Positions 55,112 to 63,652 of a stretch of DNA of 64,000 nt are shown piece after piece (position 1 is the stretch's first letter; each line of letters opens with the position of its first letter). The stretch covers positions 2,881,407 through 2,945,406 of the forward strand of contig NZ_LR732817.1 in assembly GCF_902506195.1 (NCBI RefSeq), given 5' to 3'. The notes under the pieces were generated by a model, which worked only from the letters and a program-made list of their open reading frames with translations, made no database searches and was not told the origin of the DNA. Origin of the DNA: Citricoccus sp. K5 (lineage in GTDB: Bacteria; Actinomycetota; Actinomycetes; Actinomycetales; Micrococcaceae). Both the position numbers and the translations under genes were made by a program.

Positions 55112-55114
55112 GGT

Positions 55115-55444
55115 TCAGACCTGCTCTTCCGGGATGTCGACCTCGATGGCCTCCGGGCCGCTGCCGCCGACCTCGATCTGGCAGCCCAGGCGGCTGCGGC
55201 GCTCATCTCGCTCGGAGGCGGTGACCTCGAGCATCTCCTCCTCGTCGTCGCCGATCTCCGGCAGGGCGTCCAGGTACTCCTCGCGGACGTACACGTGGCA
55301 GGTGGCGCACATGGCCTGGCCGCCACATTCCCCGACGATGCCCGGGACGCTGTTCTTCAGCGCCGCCTGCATGATGCGGTCGGGCTTCTCGAGCTCGATG
55401 ACCTGGGTGTCGCCGTCGGGCTGGTGATACGTGATGGTGGGCAT
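55115..55444 (-). CDS. [2Fe-2S] ferredoxin (P450 redox partner)
   Basis: This 109-residue adrenodoxin/putidaredoxin-type ferredoxin has cluster cysteines in ECGGQAMCATC (Cys-x5-Cys-x2-Cys) and a fourth Cys in SRLGCQI. I chose the start at 55444 because AGGAGCCCACC precedes it and the protein then begins directly with the first beta strand (MPTITYHQPDG). It is co-transcribed with the reductase. The next P450 gene is 1.2 kb away on the other strand. Confidence 0.95.
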   Translation of the reverse strand: MPTITYHQPDGDTQVIELEKPDRIMQAALKNSVPGIVGECGGQAMCATCHVYVREEYLDALPEIGDDEEEMLEVTASERDERRSRLGCQIEVGGSGPEAIEVDIPEEQV

Positions 55445-55556
55445 GGTGGGCTCCTGGGAGATCGGCCCGGCAGCTGTGCCGGGGTCTGAGGGTGGCGTGA
55501 CCTCCAGAATGTGCTGGACACCACATCGGCGCAAAGTGGAAGATTAGGGGTAGTTC

Positions 55557-55571
55557 ATCGCTATTACCGAT
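55557..55571 (+). promoter_or_regulatory. LysR-type operator candidate before the regulator gene
   Basis: ATCGCTATTACCGAT is an inverted repeat (ATCG-N7-CGAT) of T-N11-A type. It ends 11 bases before the LysR start, in the gap shared with the divergent ferredoxin gene. It suits autoregulation and control of the redox genes. Confidence 0.5.
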
Positions 55572-55582
55572 AAAGGAGCCGC

Positions 55583-56548
55583 ATGGCCCTGCCCTTCACC
55601 CTGCGCCAGTTGGAGATCTTCGATGCCGTGGTGCGTACCGGCTCCCTCTCCGCCGCAGCCCGTGACCTGCACACGGCCCAGTCCTCGGTGTCCTCCGCGA
55701 TCGACGAGCTCGAGAAGCAGGTCGGCCAGCGGCTCCTCGTCCGCCGCAAAGCCCAGGGCGCCTGGCCCACCGCCGCGGGCCGCCAGTTACACCGCGAGGC
55801 GGGGATCGTGCTCCACACCGCCCAGGAAGCCGGCCGGATCCTGCAGGAGCGGGACGGTCAGCTGCGCGGCCCGTTGACCATTGGCGTCTACCAGACCCTG
55901 GCCCCCTACGTGCTGCCCCTGCTCCTGGGGGACTTCGCCACGGAGCACCCCCTGGTGGAGCTGTCCTTCGTGGAGGTCCAGCATGCCGAGCTGATGGCCG
56001 GCCTGACCTCCGGTGCCATCGATGTGGGGTTCACCTACCTCCATGAGGTCCCGGCCGAGGTGGACCACCAGCCCATCCTCGAGCGGCCGCCCTACGTCCT
56101 GATGCCGGCTGACCACCCGTTGGCGGACCGGCCCTCCGTGACGCTGCCCGATCTGACCGGGGAGAAGATCATCCTGCTCGGCGATGCCCCCAGCAAGGCC
56201 AACACGCTCCGGGACCTGGACACCACGGAGGACGACGAGCGCATCGCCTGGGTCACCTCATCCCTGCCGCTGACCCGCGCCCTCGTGGGCAAGGGCCTGG
56301 GAGTGGCCATCCTGGTGCAACCGGACGCCTCTCCGTGGACCGTGGACGGTCACCCGGTGGTCGAGGTTCCCCTGCACGTCGAGGACGGGAACGTCTTCGT
56401 CCACATCGCCTGGCTCAAACCCCAGGCCCGACGCCGGCCCCCGCGCCGCATCACCGAGATGGTCACCTTCGCCGAGGCGAACTTCGCGCCCCACATCGCC
56501 CGCATCGACGAGGATCGGCGCCTGCGAAAGGCCTCGGACATTGCTTGA
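55583..56548 (+). CDS. LysR-family transcriptional regulator
   Basis: This 321-residue protein has an N-terminal helix-turn-helix (about 4-62: FTLRQLEIFDAVVRTGSLS, then TAQSSVSSAIDELEKQVGQ). The effector-binding domain (about 90-300) has ADHPLADRPSVTLPDL. AAAGGAGCCGC precedes the ATG. It lies between the divergent ferredoxin/reductase genes and the downstream P450 gene and can control both. Confidence 0.92.
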   Translation: MALPFTLRQLEIFDAVVRTGSLSAAARDLHTAQSSVSSAIDELEKQVGQRLLVRRKAQGAWPTAAGRQLHREAGIVLHTAQEAGRILQERDGQLRGPLTIGVYQTLAPYVLPLLLGDFATEHPLVELSFVEVQHAELMAGLTSGAIDVGFTYLHEVPAEVDHQPILERPPYVLMPADHPLADRPSVTLPDLTGEKIILLGDAPSKANTLRDLDTTEDDERIAWVTSSLPLTRALVGKGLGVAILVQPDASPWTVDGHPVVEVPLHVEDGNVFVHIAWLKPQARRRPPRRITEMVTFAEANFAPHIARIDEDRRLRKASDIA

Positions 56549-56573
56549 GGTAGTGACTCATGGCACACTGAGT

Positions 56574-56587
56574 TGCAATTGCAACGA
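56574..56587. promoter_or_regulatory. Perfect palindromic operator before the first P450 gene
   Basis: GTTGCAATTGCAAC is a perfect 14-base palindrome 30 bases before the P450 ATG. An identical copy lies at 60134-60147. It follows directly on the element TGACTCATGGCACACTGA (556-573 of this kb), whose CACACT may act as a -10. Repressor binding here would block the start of transcription. Confidence 0.7.
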
Positions 56588-56616
56588 TCGGCTTCTGGGC
56601 CGGTGAAGGAGAGACC

Positions 56617-57819
56617 ATGACCACCGTGGCCAGCGGCACGCCCATTCTCGACGTGGACCCCTTCTCCGTCCCCTCGCTGCGGGACCCCCACCCCGTCGAG
56701 GACGCGATCCGTGAGGCCGGCCCGATCGTCTGGCTCGAGTCCCACGGCATCTGGGCCACCGGGCGGGCGGACCTGGTCCAGGAGATCTTCCTGGACCAGG
56801 AGACCTTCATCTCCTCGCACGGCACCGGCCTGACGAACACCGCACTGGAGGCGAACTGGCGCAAGCCGAGCGTGATCCTGGAACAGGACCAGCCACAGCA
56901 CACCGCCACGCGCAAGCTCATGAGCTCCGCGCTCTCCCTCAAGGTCGTCAAGCAGCTCAAGGAGGACTTCCAGGCCGAGGCCTTCGCCGTGGTGGACGAG
57001 GTCTGCGCGCGGGGCGAGTTCGATGCCGTGACAGACCTCGCCGAGGCCTACCCGCTGCGGGTGCTGCCGGACGCCGTTGGACTGGCCCCCGAGGGGCGGC
57101 AGTACCTGCTGAAGTACGCCAACCTGAACTTCCAGGCCATGGGTCCTCGAGACGATGCACTCTACGAGGAGGCGGTGATCCAGGCGGCCGAGGCCACAGA
57201 ATACGTGGAATGGCAGATGCGGCGCGAGAACCTGGATGAGACCAAGCTCGCCGGGAAGTTCTTCACCGCGGCGGACGAGGGAGCCATCACGGAGGAGACG
57301 GCCGGACTGCTGGTGCGGACCTTCCTCTCCGCCGGGCTGGACACCACCATGCTGGGGATCGGCAACGCCCTGCTGGCCCTGTCCCGCACCCCGGATGCAT
57401 GGTCTGCCCTCCGCGGGGACCCCTCTCTGGCCCGCACGGTCTTCGAGGAGACGCTGCGGTGCCATGCCCCGAGTCCTTACATCGGCCGGACCGTGGGCAC
57501 GCGCACCGAACTCGGCGGCGTGGTGCTGGAACCAGAGCAGAAGATCATCACCTGTCTCTCCGCCGCCAACCGGGACCCGCGCCGCTGGACCGACCCGGAG
57601 GCCTTTGACATCACCCGCGACGTCCGCGGCCACGCGGCCTTCGGCTACGGCATCCACGCCTGTGTGGGCCAGATGATGGCCCGCATGGAGGCCGAATGCC
57701 TGTTGACGGCCTTCGCCACCCGCGTGGACTCACTCGAGGTCACAGCCGAACCCGTGCGCAAACTCAACCACTGGCTGCGCGGCTACACCTCGATGCCGAT
57801 GCGGGTGACGCTGAAGTAG
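56617..57819 (+). CDS. Cytochrome P450 (CYP199A-like)
   Basis: This 400-residue soluble bacterial P450 has an I-helix with the oxygen-activating FLSAGLDTTMLGIG near 235, the ExxR pair in EETLRCHAP near 277 and the heme-ligand loop FGYGIHACVGQMMARME with Cys near 347. The N-terminal LDVDPFSVPSLRDPHPVEDAIREAG segment and the HDLR-like C-terminus LNHWLRGYTSMPM resemble CYP199A enzymes, which O-demethylate or hydroxylate para-substituted benzoates. GAAGGAGAGACC precedes the ATG. It is preceded by a palindromic operator and a LysR gene, and its redox partners are encoded 1.2 kb away. Confidence 0.93.
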   Translation: MTTVASGTPILDVDPFSVPSLRDPHPVEDAIREAGPIVWLESHGIWATGRADLVQEIFLDQETFISSHGTGLTNTALEANWRKPSVILEQDQPQHTATRKLMSSALSLKVVKQLKEDFQAEAFAVVDEVCARGEFDAVTDLAEAYPLRVLPDAVGLAPEGRQYLLKYANLNFQAMGPRDDALYEEAVIQAAEATEYVEWQMRRENLDETKLAGKFFTAADEGAITEETAGLLVRTFLSAGLDTTMLGIGNALLALSRTPDAWSALRGDPSLARTVFEETLRCHAPSPYIGRTVGTRTELGGVVLEPEQKIITCLSAANRDPRRWTDPEAFDITRDVRGHAAFGYGIHACVGQMMARMEAECLLTAFATRVDSLEVTAEPVRKLNHWLRGYTSMPMRVTLK

Positions 57820-57853
57820 CCCCGCCCCGCCGATCGGGAGTCTGCAGTGCGCG

Positions 57854-59536
57854 TCAGTCGCAGACTGCCGCCCGGGCCGCCGCGTCCAGCCACAGGTAGA
57901 CGGCCCAGGCACCCGGGTCCAGGTGCCCCTTGACGCGGTCCCCCGCGTAGCTGGAGCGGCCCCGGCGCGGGGCCATGTCCGCCGTGGCCTCGGCGCCGGC
58001 CCGGGCCGCGTCGGCGGCCGCGCGCAGGGCCACCGGCAGCGGTTCGGACCCGGCACCGGCAAAGGCCTCAGCCGCCGGAGCGAGGGCATCCAGCATGGTG
58101 CGGTCCCCCGGGGAGGCCCCGCCCAGATCCTGGATCCCACGCTGACCGGCAGCCAGCGCCCTGGCCCAGTCAGCGGATGCCGGTTGCTCGATGCCGGCCA
58201 GCGCCGCGGAGGCCTTCAGCAGGAAGACCGCGTACAGCGGCCCCGAGGTGCCACCGATGCTCTTACGGGCCACCGCGGAGACCCGCCTCAGCAGCAGGTC
58301 CGGACGGCACGGCAGGCTGGCCTGCTCCTGGAGCACCGCCCTGGCGCCGCGGTCCAGACTGTGGCCGAGGTCGCCGTCGCCCACCTGCTGGTCCATGGCC
58401 GTGAGCTCAGGTTCCGCGTCCCGCAACGCCTGCAACACGTCTTCCAGCACCCTCCACCCCGGGCCGGCGAGCGCCGGGCCCTCCAGGCCGAACGCCTCGG
58501 CCGGCGGCACCGCCAGGAAGGGCTCAGTGTTCACCCGGCCGGACAGGGCCGGCCACGCCGACGTCTGGACCGGTGCATCCAGTAGCTCCACCAGCCGGTC
58601 ATCCACGGCCAGCAGGGACAAGGACACGCCTTCCATCTCCATGGCCGTCAAGAAGGTGCCGGACCAGGCCCGGACCACGTCGAGGCCACGCTCACGCAAC
58701 CAGGTCAGGGCGGCGTCGGCCACCAGGGAGATCTCCATCGCCGAGCTGCCACCCAGGTTGTTGACCAGCAGGGCGACCCGGCCGGCGTCGGGAATCCGAC
58801 CGACCGCCAGGCAGGCCGACAGCAACCGGTCCACGGCCTCGGTGGCCGTGAGCAGGGCAGAGCGTTCCACCCCCTGCTCTCCATGGATCCCCAGGCCCCA
58901 CTCGACCTCGTCCTCCCCGAGCTCGAAGCTCGGACTGCCGGCGGCCGGCACCGTGCACGAGCCGAGGGCCACGCCCATGGTGGCAAGGGCATCCGCCGCG
59001 GACTGGGCCACCCGGGCCGCAGCATCAAGGTCCTGGCCGGCGGCAGCCGCGGCCCCGGCGATCTTGTGGACCAGGACCGTGCCGGCGATTCCGCGATGCC
59101 CTGCGTGGTCGCTGGAACCGGCGAGGGCGACATCGTCCGCCACCACGACCATCCGCACGTCGATGCCGTCCGCGCGGGCCAGCTCCGCGGCCAATCCGAA
59201 GTTCAGCCGGTCACCGGTGTAACTCTTCACGATCAGCAGCACCCCGGCCCCGGAGTCCACCGCACGGATGCCGGCCAGGATGTCGTCCACCGAGGGGGAC
59301 GTGAAGACCTCACCCGAGACCGCACCGGTCAGCATCCCGGCTCCCACGAATCCCGCATGCGCCGGCTCGTGGCCGGCACCACCACCGGAGAGGACGGCCA
59401 CCCGGCCACGCTCGGAAGCCCGGGCCTCCACCACCGTGCGGGAGCCCTCCAGCAACCGAAGGCCCGGATTCATCCGCACCAGTCCGGTCAGGGATTCGAC
59501 CACGACGTCGCGCGGATTGTTGATGAGCTTCTTCAT
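57854..59536 (-). CDS. Dihydroxyacetone kinase, DhaK-DhaL fusion
   Basis: This 560-residue protein has a DhaK domain (about 1-330) with NNPRDVVVESLTGLVRMNP at the start, LSGGGAGHEPAHAGF near 50 and the substrate-binding His in WGLGIHGEQG near 215. A DhaL ATP-binding domain (about 355-555) follows, with MDQQVGDGDLGHSLDRG and SIGGTSGPLYAVF. This is the ATP-dependent single-chain type. I chose the ATG at 59536 after AAGGACAGC. It phosphorylates dihydroxyacetone. Related kinases act on erythrulose, so it could also serve a tetritol pathway linked to the polyol operon (inference). It is divergent from a MarR gene and convergent with the P450 gene. Confidence 0.93.
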   Translation of the reverse strand: MKKLINNPRDVVVESLTGLVRMNPGLRLLEGSRTVVEARASERGRVAVLSGGGAGHEPAHAGFVGAGMLTGAVSGEVFTSPSVDDILAGIRAVDSGAGVLLIVKSYTGDRLNFGLAAELARADGIDVRMVVVADDVALAGSSDHAGHRGIAGTVLVHKIAGAAAAAGQDLDAAARVAQSAADALATMGVALGSCTVPAAGSPSFELGEDEVEWGLGIHGEQGVERSALLTATEAVDRLLSACLAVGRIPDAGRVALLVNNLGGSSAMEISLVADAALTWLRERGLDVVRAWSGTFLTAMEMEGVSLSLLAVDDRLVELLDAPVQTSAWPALSGRVNTEPFLAVPPAEAFGLEGPALAGPGWRVLEDVLQALRDAEPELTAMDQQVGDGDLGHSLDRGARAVLQEQASLPCRPDLLLRRVSAVARKSIGGTSGPLYAVFLLKASAALAGIEQPASADWARALAAGQRGIQDLGGASPGDRTMLDALAPAAEAFAGAGSEPLPVALRAAADAARAGAEATADMAPRRGRSSYAGDRVKGHLDPGAWAVYLWLDAAARAAVCD

Positions 59537-59585
59537 GCTGTCCTTCGTCTCTGAGATGGTCACTACTGGTGGTTTGATGGGCCAC

Positions 59586-60077
59586 ATGACGTCCGCCGCC
59601 GAACCGATCCGCACCCGACTCAAGCACACGATCGACCGGGAGACCTTCCCCCCGGCCTACCTGTCCCTCGTGGACAACGCCCATGTGTGGGGCGGGTCGC
59701 GGATCTACAACGAGCGGTTCGGAGTCACCTCGCCGGACTTCGCCATCCTGTCCACACTGTCCAACCGCCCGGGATGCCAGGCCGTGGACATCTCGGAGCA
59801 GGTGGCCCTGGACAAGTCGGTGGTCAGCCGCCGGCTCCAGCGACTGCGGGACAAGGGCCTCATCTGCTGGGAGCAGGATGGTGCCCGCCGCCGGTTGTTC
59901 CTGACTCCCCAGGGCGCCCAGGTGCACGATGCGGTGCTCCCCGTGGCCCTGGAGCGCGCCGAACTGATGGTGGATGGCTTCTCGAACGAGGAACGGGCCC
60001 AGTTGCAGTCCTTCCTGCGTCGGATGTACGAGAACATTCCTCTGATGAATACCCCGCCTTCGCTCGAAGAATCCTGA
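59586..60077 (+). CDS. MarR-family transcriptional regulator
   Basis: This 163-residue protein has a winged helix-turn-helix at about 55-110 (PDFAILSTLSNRPGCQAVDIS, recognition helix LDKSVVSRRLQRLRDKG, wing EQDGARRRLFL) between N- and C-terminal dimerisation helices. I chose the ATG at 59586; an in-frame ATG at 59577 is equally possible. It lies 57 bases before the second GTTGCAATTGCAAC palindrome and 49 bases from the divergent dihydroxyacetone kinase gene. MarR proteins favour symmetric sites of this size, so it is the leading candidate for binding both palindromes. Confidence 0.9.
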   Translation: MTSAAEPIRTRLKHTIDRETFPPAYLSLVDNAHVWGGSRIYNERFGVTSPDFAILSTLSNRPGCQAVDISEQVALDKSVVSRRLQRLRDKGLICWEQDGARRRLFLTPQGAQVHDAVLPVALERAELMVDGFSNEERAQLQSFLRRMYENIPLMNTPPSLEES

Positions 60078-60133
60078 AGCACTACGCCACCGATTTTTGG
60101 TACTTGTCGAATCGTATGTGAGATGCGACACTC

Positions 60134-60147
60134 GTTGCAATTGCAAC
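60134..60147. promoter_or_regulatory. Perfect palindromic operator before the first orphan binding-protein gene
   Basis: GTTGCAATTGCAAC is identical to 56574-56587. It is preceded by TTGTCG (60104-60109), then 17 bases, then GACACT (60127-60132), a possible promoter. The palindrome would cover the transcription start. Confidence 0.7.
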
Positions 60148-60212
60148 TCGGAACGTGACTCTCCCGGTCATGCTCCACCGGACCCCCTCCGGATCACCCA
60201 AGGCAGGTACCC

Positions 60213-61253
60213 ATGAACAGACTTCGCGCCACCCTCGCCACCGCGGCCGCCACCATGCTGTTGCTGACCGGTTGCGGCAGTGGCACCACCTCCGGTGCCG
60301 CCTCCTCGGAGGCGCCCGCAAAGGGCGCTGACTCCACCGCGAACTCCGATTCCTCCGGCACCGCGGCCGACGGCGAACTGAAGACCGTACGGGTGGCCGC
60401 CGTGCCCGTGGTGGACGTGGCGGCCATCTACCTCGGCGAGGAGAAGGGCTTCTTCGCCGAGAAGGGCATGACGATCGACATCCAGTTCACCACCGGAAGC
60501 TCGATCTCCATCCCGGCCCTGCTGCAGGACCAGTACGACATGGTCTACACCGGCAGTGTCAACGCCTTCCAGGCCCGCGAGAAGGGGCTTCCGGTGATCG
60601 CCGTGGCCGAGGGCGGCCGCACCACCGGCGAGCCCGGCGCTGACCACGGTGGCATCGTGGTGCCGGAGGATTCGGAGATCCAGGATGCCGGTGACCTTGA
60701 GGGCAAGTCCGTGGCCGTCAATGCGGTCAAGGGGCTCCACGAGGCAGCCATCCGCCAGTCCGTGAAGAAGGCTGGCGGAGACCCTGACCAGGTGAATTTC
60801 CTCGAGCTGGCCCTCCCGGACATGCAGCCAGCCCTGGAGCGTGGCTCCGTGGACGCCATCTCCACCTCGGAGCCGTTCCTCGGCAACGCCAAGGAGGCCG
60901 GACATCGCCTGATCGCGGACCCCTACATCGATGTGGATCCGGAGTTCGTGACGGCCGTCTACCTGACCTCGGAGCAGAAGTGGTCCCAGGACCCGGAGTT
61001 CGTCAAGGACTTTGTGGAGGTCGTCAAGAAGTCTCAGGAGTACGCCACGGAGCACCCGGATGAGTTCCGGACCGAGCTGTCCAACTTCACCGAGATCGAT
61101 CCGGAGACTGCCGAGACGATGATCCTCACGAAGTTCGGCTGGGGCTTCCCCGAGCAGGCCATGCTGCGCGGTTCAGAGGCATCCCAGGAGGCCGGCATCA
61201 TCGAGGATGCCGAGGCCGGGCTCGATGGACTCGTGGTGGACGTGCTGCAGTAG
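60213..61253 (+). CDS. ABC substrate-binding lipoprotein (NitT/TauT family), orphan
   Basis: This 346-residue lipoprotein has a lipobox at Cys21 (LLLTGC), a Ser/Ala-rich linker and an NMT1/SsuA-like fold. It shows VVDVAAIYLGEEKGFFAEKG near 65, SIPALLQDQYDMVYTGSVNA near 95 and AGDLEGKSVAVNAVKGLHE near 160. SEPFLGNAKEAGHRL is near 228. No permease or ATPase gene adjoins it in this window. It shares its promoter palindrome with a P450 gene, so its ligand is probably the P450 substrate (inference). Confidence 0.92.
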   Translation: MNRLRATLATAAATMLLLTGCGSGTTSGAASSEAPAKGADSTANSDSSGTAADGELKTVRVAAVPVVDVAAIYLGEEKGFFAEKGMTIDIQFTTGSSISIPALLQDQYDMVYTGSVNAFQAREKGLPVIAVAEGGRTTGEPGADHGGIVVPEDSEIQDAGDLEGKSVAVNAVKGLHEAAIRQSVKKAGGDPDQVNFLELALPDMQPALERGSVDAISTSEPFLGNAKEAGHRLIADPYIDVDPEFVTAVYLTSEQKWSQDPEFVKDFVEVVKKSQEYATEHPDEFRTELSNFTEIDPETAETMILTKFGWGFPEQAMLRGSEASQEAGIIEDAEAGLDGLVVDVLQ

Positions 61254-61256
61254 GGA

Positions 61257-62534
61257 TCAGGCAGCAGTCAACCGCAGCGGCAGGCTCTCCCAGCCGCGCA
61301 GGGTGTTGTTCAGCTGCAGTTCCGGCTCACCGACCACCTCGATCATGGCGACCCTGCGGGCCAGCGCGCCGAGAAGACATTCGCCCTCGAGCCGGGCCAT
61401 GATCTGGCCGACGCAGGAGTGGATGCCGAAACCGAAGCCCACGTGGCCGGAGGCCTGGCGGCTGATGTCAAAGGTGTCCGGATCCTCCCAGTGGCGCGGG
61501 TCCCGGTTCGCGGCAGCCAGGAACATCAGGATCTTGGACCCCTCGGGCAGCTGCACACCGGACACCTCGGTGTCCTCGTTCACCGTGCGGAAGAAGGTCT
61601 GGACGGGAGCCATATAGCGGACGGTCTCGTCGAAGGCCGCCCGGGCCTTGGACGGATCCTGGCGCAACGCGGCCCACTGCTCCGGATGCTCGGCCAGCTC
61701 GCGCAGCGCGGCCCCGATGCCATGCACCGTGGTGTCCACGCCGGCGGTCAGGAAGGAGCGCAGCAACCGTGCGGCCTCGTCCTCGTCCAGCCCCGCCTCG
61801 GCAGCCTTCTCATGCAGGGTCGCGCCGAACCGACCGGGCTTCGGGGTGCCCACCACGCACTGCTCGACGATCCACGGAGCCGCCTGGCCTCCGGTCTCCA
61901 TGGCCCGGTCGTAGAGGTGGTTCTGAGGGCCGAAGGCGTTGAACGCCATGTTGCCGTAGGGCAGCAGGTTCTCCCGCCCGGTCTCGGACAGGCCGATGAA
62001 GTCCGGGAAGACGGACAGCGGGTAGGCGGCGGCCAGCTCGGCCACCCCGTCGATCTCCACCGTGGAGCCCTCGGCGAAGAGCTCGTCTACCATCCGGTTG
62101 GCGGTGTCCTGGAACTCCTCTCGAATCTGGCGCATGGTCTTGGGGTTGAACACCGAGGTCGCGACCTTGCGGGCCTGCGTGTGCTGGGGCGGGTCCGCCT
62201 CCAACAACAGCGACGGCGGCCGCCAGGGCTTCTCATTCTGGTAGTCCGAGAGCCCCACACCGCGCCCGGACACGAAGATCTCGTGGTTCTGCAGCACGTG
62301 GACCACCTCGTCGTACCGGGCCACCGCATAGACGCCATAACGGGGCAGCCAGGCGACGGGCCCGGCCTCCCGCAGGGTCTCATGCAAGGGGTAGGGATCG
62401 GTCAGCGTCTCGTCCGAGAATGGGTCGAGGTCGACCACCGGGACGCCGGCAGGTGAGGGAGGGACGTCGAGGGGCGGGACAGGTCGCTCCCCGTGGGGAT
62501 TCGCCGGGGCCTGGATGGCGGTGGTGTCAGTCAT
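61257..62534 (-). CDS. Cytochrome P450 (CYP199A-like)
   Basis: This 425-residue P450 closely resembles CYP199A4 as I recall it. Shared stretches include EKPWRPPSLLLEADPPQHT near 110, the I-helix FLTAGVDTTVHGIGAAL near 262, FFRTVNEDTEVSG near 315 and the heme loop FGFGIHSCVGQIMARLEGE with Cys near 372. NNTLRGWESLPLRL ends the protein. CYP199A enzymes O-demethylate 4-methoxybenzoate and similar acids. I chose the ATG at 62534 after AGGAGAAGCCCTC. It has no ferredoxin of its own, so the pair at 53.8-55.4 kb probably serves it. It is co-directional with the binding protein 14 bases upstream. Confidence 0.94.
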   Translation of the reverse strand: MTDTTAIQAPANPHGERPVPPLDVPPSPAGVPVVDLDPFSDETLTDPYPLHETLREAGPVAWLPRYGVYAVARYDEVVHVLQNHEIFVSGRGVGLSDYQNEKPWRPPSLLLEADPPQHTQARKVATSVFNPKTMRQIREEFQDTANRMVDELFAEGSTVEIDGVAELAAAYPLSVFPDFIGLSETGRENLLPYGNMAFNAFGPQNHLYDRAMETGGQAAPWIVEQCVVGTPKPGRFGATLHEKAAEAGLDEDEAARLLRSFLTAGVDTTVHGIGAALRELAEHPEQWAALRQDPSKARAAFDETVRYMAPVQTFFRTVNEDTEVSGVQLPEGSKILMFLAAANRDPRHWEDPDTFDISRQASGHVGFGFGIHSCVGQIMARLEGECLLGALARRVAMIEVVGEPELQLNNTLRGWESLPLRLTAA

Positions 62535-62548
62535 GAGGGCTTCTCCTG

Positions 62549-63565
62549 TCAATCGGTGTAGGCCGTGCCCTGGACGTCCAGGGCCTCGTCGATCAGGTCG
62601 TATTCGAGCATCAGGTCGGCGCCCTGCTGGAGCTTCTCGAGGTCCAGCTCGGCGGAGAACACGGGCAGCTCGATCTCCTGCACCACCTCGGCGGTGACCG
62701 TGGTGAACTCCGGCACCAGGGCGCTGAAGGCCTCGCGGTTGCCGTCGAGATCCTCCATGGATGAGGACAGGGCCGAGCGCAGACCGTCGATGACCTCGGG
62801 ATGGGAGTCGGCGTACTCCCGGGTGGTGATCCATCCGGCCACGGGCATCTCCTCGGCCGGACCCGCGAACAGGTTGCCGATCTTCACCAGCCCCTCCTTC
62901 TCGGAGACAGCCTGGAACGGCTCGACCTGCCAGACGGCATCCACGTTGCCGTTCTGCACGGCGGCGGCCATGTCCGGGTACGGCATCTCCATCACCTCGA
63001 CGTCGGCCGGTGAGAGCCCGGCCTCCTCGAGTTGGGCGTAGAGGGCCACCGTGCCGATGTTCTGCAGGTTGTTGACGGCAAAGCTCTTGCCCTTCAGGTC
63101 GGCGATCTCCTCGATCCCCGAGTCCGGGTCCACGTAGATTCCGTGATCGTCGGCGCCGACGTCGTTGCCGGCGATCAGGACGATGGGCAGCCCTTGCTGG
63201 GCGGCCAACAGAGCCGAGGTGTAGTTGGCGTAGGTGATGTCCACATTGCCGGAGGCCAGGGCCGGAATGGCCGCCGCGCCACCCTGCGTCTGGGTCAGCT
63301 CGGCATCGATGCCGGCGTCCTCGAGGTACCCCTGCTCGTCGGCATTGACGAGGGTGGAGGTGTGCACGAGCGGGAAGTAGCCGATGTTGACGGCCTCCAA
63401 CGCATCTGAGCCCTCGCCGGCGGCGGCGGACGATTTGGCGGTGTCCGCTTCGGCGCTGCTGGGTGAGCCGGAACCACAGGCGGTCAGGGTCAGAGCGGCA
63501 ACAGACAGGACGCCGGCGGCCAGCAGGCTGCGGCGTCGGGCGGCCAGGAGTCTTTGTGTGGGCAT
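62549..63565 (-). CDS. ABC substrate-binding lipoprotein (NitT/TauT family), orphan
   Basis: This 338-residue protein has a signal peptide with an arginine-rich n-region (AARRRS) and a lipobox at Cys30 (TLTAC). The SsuA/NMT1-like fold follows: VNIGYFPLVHTSTLVNADEQ near 60, AAAIPALASGNVDITYANYT near 98, IADLKGKSFAVNNLQNIG near 158 and VQNGNVDAVWQVEPFQAVS near 205. It is transcribed with the second P450 gene, which strongly suggests that it delivers that enzyme's substrate. Its permease and ATPase are not in the window up to 64 kb. Confidence 0.92.
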   Translation of the reverse strand: MPTQRLLAARRRSLLAAGVLSVAALTLTACGSGSPSSAEADTAKSSAAAGEGSDALEAVNIGYFPLVHTSTLVNADEQGYLEDAGIDAELTQTQGGAAAIPALASGNVDITYANYTSALLAAQQGLPIVLIAGNDVGADDHGIYVDPDSGIEEIADLKGKSFAVNNLQNIGTVALYAQLEEAGLSPADVEVMEMPYPDMAAAVQNGNVDAVWQVEPFQAVSEKEGLVKIGNLFAGPAEEMPVAGWITTREYADSHPEVIDGLRSALSSSMEDLDGNREAFSALVPEFTTVTAEVVQEIELPVFSAELDLEKLQQGADLMLEYDLIDEALDVQGTAYTD

Positions 63566-63601
63566 CGTGGTCTCCTTGGTGGACGGGGGTGTCTTCGACT
63601 A

Positions 63602-63619
63602 TGAGTCATGTCACACTGT
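63602..63619. promoter_or_regulatory. Shared promoter/operator element in the divergent region before the IclR gene
   Basis: TGAGTCATGTCACACTGT matches 15 of 18 bases of TGACTCATGGCACACTGA at 56556-56573, before the first P450 gene. It lies 36 bases upstream of the binding-protein ATG (minus) and 33 bases upstream of the IclR ATG (plus). Confidence 0.5.
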
Positions 63620-63652
63620 TTTCATCGGAGTCATCCCTTTGAAAGGAAACGC

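Noticed and set aside
57839-57866. Inverted repeat AGTCTGC/GCAGACT between the P450 and dihydroxyacetone kinase genes
   Set aside because: It has only seven pairs, overlaps the kinase coding end and lacks a T-run, so it is too weak to call a terminator.
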